Assembly (NCBI GenBank): GCA_019745755.1
Contig: JAIESS010000146.1
Location: 1 to 18,236 of the forward strand
Reading direction: 5' to 3'
Length of the DNA: 18,236 nt
Source of the DNA: Alphaproteobacteria bacterium
GTDB lineage: Bacteria > Pseudomonadota > Alphaproteobacteria > Paracaedibacterales > JAKBAR01
The position numbers and the translations under genes were made by a program. Positions 14,883 through 18,236 of the stretch are shown one piece after another; positions within the stretch are counted from its first letter, which is position 1, and each line of letters starts with the position of its first letter. A model generated the notes under the pieces. The model was not told where the DNA came from, ran no database searches, and saw nothing but the letters and a program-made list of their open reading frames with translations.

Positions 14883-15036
14883 GAGAGAGTTTCGTCTCTT
14901 TCTAACAGCTAGATAAAATTGTAGAATAAGAAAGTTAACAAATTCTTTACACCCAAAAATAAAGACTGTTAACCAAAGATAGCATGATCAATTTTCAATG
15001 TTTTATTAACGTGAATGGCGGCGAAAATACGCATTG

Positions 15037-15426
15037 TTATCTCCAGTGATCGGGTGTTTGCAAGGGTTTTTCGACGAAAAAAATCCAAATTTTTTGCTTC
15101 TTTTTTAAATAATGCCAAAATTCATCGACTTCTATGGCAATCACTTTGTTTTCCGGGAATGGCTCAATTTTAAGGCATAGATTGGCTCCTAAGGCGCACA
15201 CCCACTTCAAAACAGCAGGCGTACTAACCCCAAAAAGCCGTGCGATGCAGTTCATGGAGAGGCCGCTTGCGTACAAAACAAGGGCTTTGAGTTTCTCGCT
15301 TGAAGGTACGCCACGAGGCGGTGTGAGCGTAAAATTTTTCCCACATTTTTACACTTATAACGCTGAAAACCTCGAACAAAACCGCTTTTAAAGCAATCTG
15401 AGCATTCACAAAAAATGATGCCCCTT
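15037..15426 (-). pseudogene. Decayed IS1-family transposase fragment
   Basis: Reading leftward, one frame encodes a zinc-ribbon start (CECSDCFKSGFVRGFQRYKC) in which the last knuckle is CKNV instead of CxxC. After a one-base shift in the A-run near 15338 the neighbouring frame continues as FTLTPPRGVPSSEKLKALVL, then YASGLSMNCIARLFGVSTPA (helix-turn-helix) and AIEVDEFWHYLKKKQKIWIF, which holds the first catalytic acidic residue of the IS1 DDE core. It then runs into a stop at 15037 with the rest of the catalytic domain missing. Zinc ribbon, helix-turn-helix and the VDEFWHY motif are the IS1-family order. A frameshift is normal in IS1, but the lost cysteine and missing C-terminus show this copy is dead. 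I could not identify terminal inverted repeats or a target duplication. Confidence 0.75.
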
Positions 15427-15573
15427 TTGAAAGTAGTGACTTTTTTTCTTTGGGCTTTTGTTATATTTCTTGGTCTTATTAGTATTGGATACGTCTTTCT
15501 TTCTATGAAAGCGGATACTCTGGATGCGATGTATAAGCAAGGCTATCAAACACTAGAGCGTAAAGAGAAATAA
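15415..15573 (+). CDS. Small single-pass membrane protein, 52 residues, function unknown
   Basis: An open frame of 52 codons starting ATG ATG at 15415. It reads MMPLLKVVTFFLWAFVIFLG and continues through LISIGYVFLSM, one membrane helix at about residues 5-31. The tail MKADTLDAMYKQGYQTLERK is soluble, with a positive C-terminus. The hydrophobic-then-amphipathic composition looks like a real small membrane protein, not random translation. The upstream ribosome binding site is weak (CTGAG about 15 bases upstream), and the first codons lie over the 5' end of the dead IS1 transposase on the other strand. It may have lost its original upstream region when the element inserted. No family recognised. 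Confidence 0.5.
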   Translation: MMPLLKVVTFFLWAFVIFLGLISIGYVFLSMKADTLDAMYKQGYQTLERKEK

Positions 15574-15681
15574 CACATCTCTATGACAAAGATTATAAGT
15601 AATTGAAGCAATGAAATTTATAGTATTTTCAAAAATATATATGTATATAAATAAGGATGCTGTTCTAAAGGTTCTTAAGAA

Positions 15682-17394
15682 ATGAAAATTATTTATAGTT
15701 TATTTTTGTCTTTATTTATTTTATCAACGTCAATTCAGTGTGGCAGCGCTTCACATGCACTCGCTCAACGCGTTGGCATACAGGATGAAAATGGGCATAC
15801 GCGTAATTATTCATCCATGGATGTTATTAAAAACTTCCGTACCCTTTTTGAGGATGCTGCAGCAAAAATTTTATGTGTTGATGAAGAAGCCTCCCAATTC
15901 GCGCATTACCTTTCCTTTGGACGACTTTCTGATAAAAGCAATAAAACGCTCATTCCGCCACAAAAGGCTAATGAACCGGCATTTCTTGTGCGATCCAATC
16001 CATCAGAGACGACACTCAATGAGAAAGAGACGATTCTTTCCGCATTGATTGCAGCTCAAAAGGCTCTCATACAGACAGACAAGGATCCCTATCGTTTTGA
16101 TCATAACAATACACCCGCGCTTAAGAACTATTTCAACGCACTAAAAGAAGAGAAAGACACCGATATTAGGGCAAATGGTCTTTTGAAGCATATTGATGGA
16201 TGTATCGCTTATGCAGACGTCGTGCATCAGCTTTTCAATGGATTCCCTGAAGATGAAGAAGAGAGTATCACCTCCTTCGCCTCTCGATTCAAAATAGATA
16301 GAAAACGCATTGATGTGATCAAAGCTAATGTTGAAAATAATATTCATCATCTTGAGGAAGAAATACAGAAACCTAAAAAACTCAAAGCCATTGAAGATCA
16401 GCTTAAGGGCTTTCAGGATATAGCAGCACGAAATAGTGTAAATTTAAACGCGTTAGAAATGATCGTTGATGAACATAATACAAGATTAAATACCGTAAAG
16501 GTGAGCATTCCCGAAGGAATTGTTACGCGTTTAATGAACTGGAAAACCCGTTTCGGTGCTGTAAGTACAGAAGATGCTCCTCTTAGAGTGCGCGCTGCTA
16601 CTGTTGCTACAACTATTGGCCGTCCAGATATTGCGACAACACTGCAGGATACACGTAATCCTTTTGAAATTATCCGAGATACTGGGATCAAAGATGTAAC
16701 ATTTGTTGTTGCTGAAACTATATTAAGCAATAAGGTGCCAAAGGATACGCATGCCTTCCTTTTAGTATGTAACAGTTTTTATAGAGAGATATCCAAACAG
16801 CCCGCCTTCATCATAGAAGCGTATATTCAGAGTCCTAAAAATAAGATCTCTGGAAGCTTTGGGGAAATCATGGGGGAATATCCGTTTAGTCGTTGTAACC
16901 CTCAAGGCGTATTTTTGGGTGAAACATTTACAGCAAACTCTGGTATGACCAATCCTTATCTTAAGGCTGTTGTGCAAAAATTCCCAAAGACGAAAAACCT
17001 TGTCATTATGAACTGCCCGGATATCACGGATTTTACGCCTTTAGAAAGCCTTGAACATTTAGAAAAAATATGGATTCATCATTGTGGCCTGAAAAAGATT
17101 CCTAATTTCAAAAATAAGAATAAATTAACGTACATTCGTTTGACATATAATGATCTAGAGTTTCTTGATCCCCTAGTAGGGAGCTATGAAAGTGAATGCG
17201 AGGTGGTCATCGAAGATAAAAGAACTAAAATGACAAAAGATCATCTCATCGCCATGAGTGCATTGATGGAATCGGCTTGCATTGATCATGCTGAATTTGG
17301 ACGATTTGAAGGTGGTGAAAATAGCTTGGTTATGCCTGAAGGAGCTCTTATTCCCTATCCTTATGCCCATTATTCAGCACCCAAACCTCAATAA
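15682..17394 (+). CDS. Exported leucine-rich-repeat protein
   Basis: 570 residues with a signal peptide (MKIIYSLFLSLFILSTSIQC, cleavage probably near residue 24-26). Residues 30-330 are mainly helical and charged, with a likely coiled coil around 205-265 (ENNIHHLEEEIQKPKKLKAI). Residues 420-500 carry about three irregular leucine-rich repeats: FPKTKNLVIMNCPDITDF, LEHLEKIWIHHCGLKKIPNF and KLTYIRLTYNDLEFLDPL, each with the LxxLxIxxC/NxI pattern. Leucine-rich repeats are binding surfaces and are common in secreted effectors of host-associated bacteria; that role is inferred. AAAGG lies 10 bases before the ATG. The gene sits alone between a small membrane protein and obgE, with a terminator at 17408-17448. 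No catalytic motif was identified in the N-terminal half. Confidence 0.82.
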   Translation: MKIIYSLFLSLFILSTSIQCGSASHALAQRVGIQDENGHTRNYSSMDVIKNFRTLFEDAAAKILCVDEEASQFAHYLSFGRLSDKSNKTLIPPQKANEPAFLVRSNPSETTLNEKETILSALIAAQKALIQTDKDPYRFDHNNTPALKNYFNALKEEKDTDIRANGLLKHIDGCIAYADVVHQLFNGFPEDEEESITSFASRFKIDRKRIDVIKANVENNIHHLEEEIQKPKKLKAIEDQLKGFQDIAARNSVNLNALEMIVDEHNTRLNTVKVSIPEGIVTRLMNWKTRFGAVSTEDAPLRVRAATVATTIGRPDIATTLQDTRNPFEIIRDTGIKDVTFVVAETILSNKVPKDTHAFLLVCNSFYREISKQPAFIIEAYIQSPKNKISGSFGEIMGEYPFSRCNPQGVFLGETFTANSGMTNPYLKAVVQKFPKTKNLVIMNCPDITDFTPLESLEHLEKIWIHHCGLKKIPNFKNKNKLTYIRLTYNDLEFLDPLVGSYESECEVVIEDKRTKMTKDHLIAMSALMESACIDHAEFGRFEGGENSLVMPEGALIPYPYAHYSAPKPQ

Positions 17395-17407
17395 TTATGA
17401 TACTACT

Positions 17408-17448
17408 AAGGGGCAATGCCACGTAAAGACGGGCTTGCTCTTTTTTTT
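17408..17448 (+). terminator. Rho-independent terminator between the LRR gene and obgE
   Basis: Nine-base stem AAGGGGCAA (17408-17416) with TTGCTCTTT (17435-17443), containing two G-T pairs. An inner GCC/GGC pairing shortens the loop, and an uninterrupted T-run follows to 17448. It begins 14 bases after the LRR stop. Confidence 0.65.
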
Positions 17449-17460
17449 ATTTGTCAATAA

Positions 17461-18054
<594 letters not shown>

Positions 18055-18074
18055 TAGCGGCGACACGACGGCCC

Positions 18075-18236
18075 CTAGTCGGGGGTCAAGAGTCCGAACC
18101 CGCCGTCCTTGAGCCGATAAATAGCCTCGGCGCGCTTGGTCTGCTGGTTGTAGAACACGAAGAACGGCTTATCGGTCAGTTCGAACTGAAGCAGAGCCTC
18201 GTCGAGGTCCATCGGCTTCATCGAATAGTGCCGCTG
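18075..18236 (-). CDS. hpf: Ribosome hibernation promoting factor (long form), C-terminal 54 residues
   Basis: Partial gene entering from the right edge; only the C-terminal domain is visible, in frame to a TAG at 18075. It reads HYSMKPMDLDEALLQFELTD, then KPFFVFYNQQTKRAEAIYRL and ends KDGGFGLLTPD. This matches the C-terminal dimerisation domain of long-form HPF (family pattern SMKPMxxxEAxxQMELxxHxFFVFxNxxTxxxxVxYRRxDGxxGLI). In the long form this domain pairs two 70S ribosomes into inactive 100S dimers. It is GC-rich like the comF-like fragment it faces; hpf and comF genes are also neighbours in many other bacteria, which supports both calls and a common foreign origin. No shortening is visible at the C-terminus. 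Confidence 0.88.
   Translation of the reverse strand, partial: QRHYSMKPMDLDEALLQFELTDKPFFVFYNQQTKRAEAIYRLKDGGFGLLTPD

Overview
The first ~17.58 kb is moderately AT-rich and reads as one bacterial chromosome. The last ~0.65 kb is strongly GC-rich and belongs to a different genome. The AT-rich part is best explained as an alphaproteobacterium. It has the FYDLN/TIGR02300 zinc-ribbon protein typical of that class, an alphaproteobacterial-style MiaA, thioredoxin, an E3 dihydrolipoamide dehydrogenase and the start of ObgE. The number of exported proteins of unknown function, including ankyrin- and leucine-rich-repeat proteins and a possible OTU-like fold, points to a host-associated, probably intracellular lineage (Holosporales/Rickettsiales-like). 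The lineage is inferred from gene content and style, not from a marker phylogeny.

Layout. 1-241 (-): 5' part of trxA. 369-1736 (-): exported protein with OTU-like Cys/His spacing. 1778-2995 (-): type II secretion F-family membrane protein. 3010-4443 (-): lpdA. 4620-4949 (-): FYDLN zinc-ribbon protein with a terminator behind it. 5173-6075 (+): miaA with a TTG start. 6144-7232 (-): exported K/E-rich coiled-coil protein, convergent with miaA across a shared hairpin. 7503-9551 (+): large exported unknown protein with a strong terminator. 9694-10323 (+): small exported basic protein whose 3' end overlaps a convergent peptide deformylase-family gene, which may be a lipoprotein. About 10931-11795 is a gene-free region with two copies of a palindromic repeat, two exact TTAA-N7-TTAA (CtrA-like) sites, 9-bp tandem repeats and an exact DnaA box. 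11796-13109 (+): divergent AGCS-family amino-acid/sodium symporter. 13293-14882 (-): exported SAM-methyltransferase-like protein with C-terminal ankyrin repeats. About 15037-15426 (-): decayed IS1-family transposase. 15415-15573 (+): 52-residue membrane protein. 15682-17394 (+): exported leucine-rich-repeat protein. 17473-~17590 (+): first 39 codons of obgE.

At about 17578-17590 the obgE reading frame breaks off inside its glycine-rich motif. The sequence switches to GC-rich DNA carrying a 5'-truncated comF-type phosphoribosyltransferase (to 17983, +) and the 3' end of a long-form ribosome hibernation factor (18075-18236, -). The switch falls inside an essential gene, at a short stretch readable in both genes, so the likely cause is a chimeric contig rather than horizontal transfer.

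The housekeeping genes (trxA, lpdA, miaA, obgE) are separated by exported accessory genes, most with their own promoter space and terminator. I see no large operon and no classical defence or CRISPR system. The most notable content is the set of exported putative effectors, the lipoprotein-like deformylase and the origin-like intergenic region.
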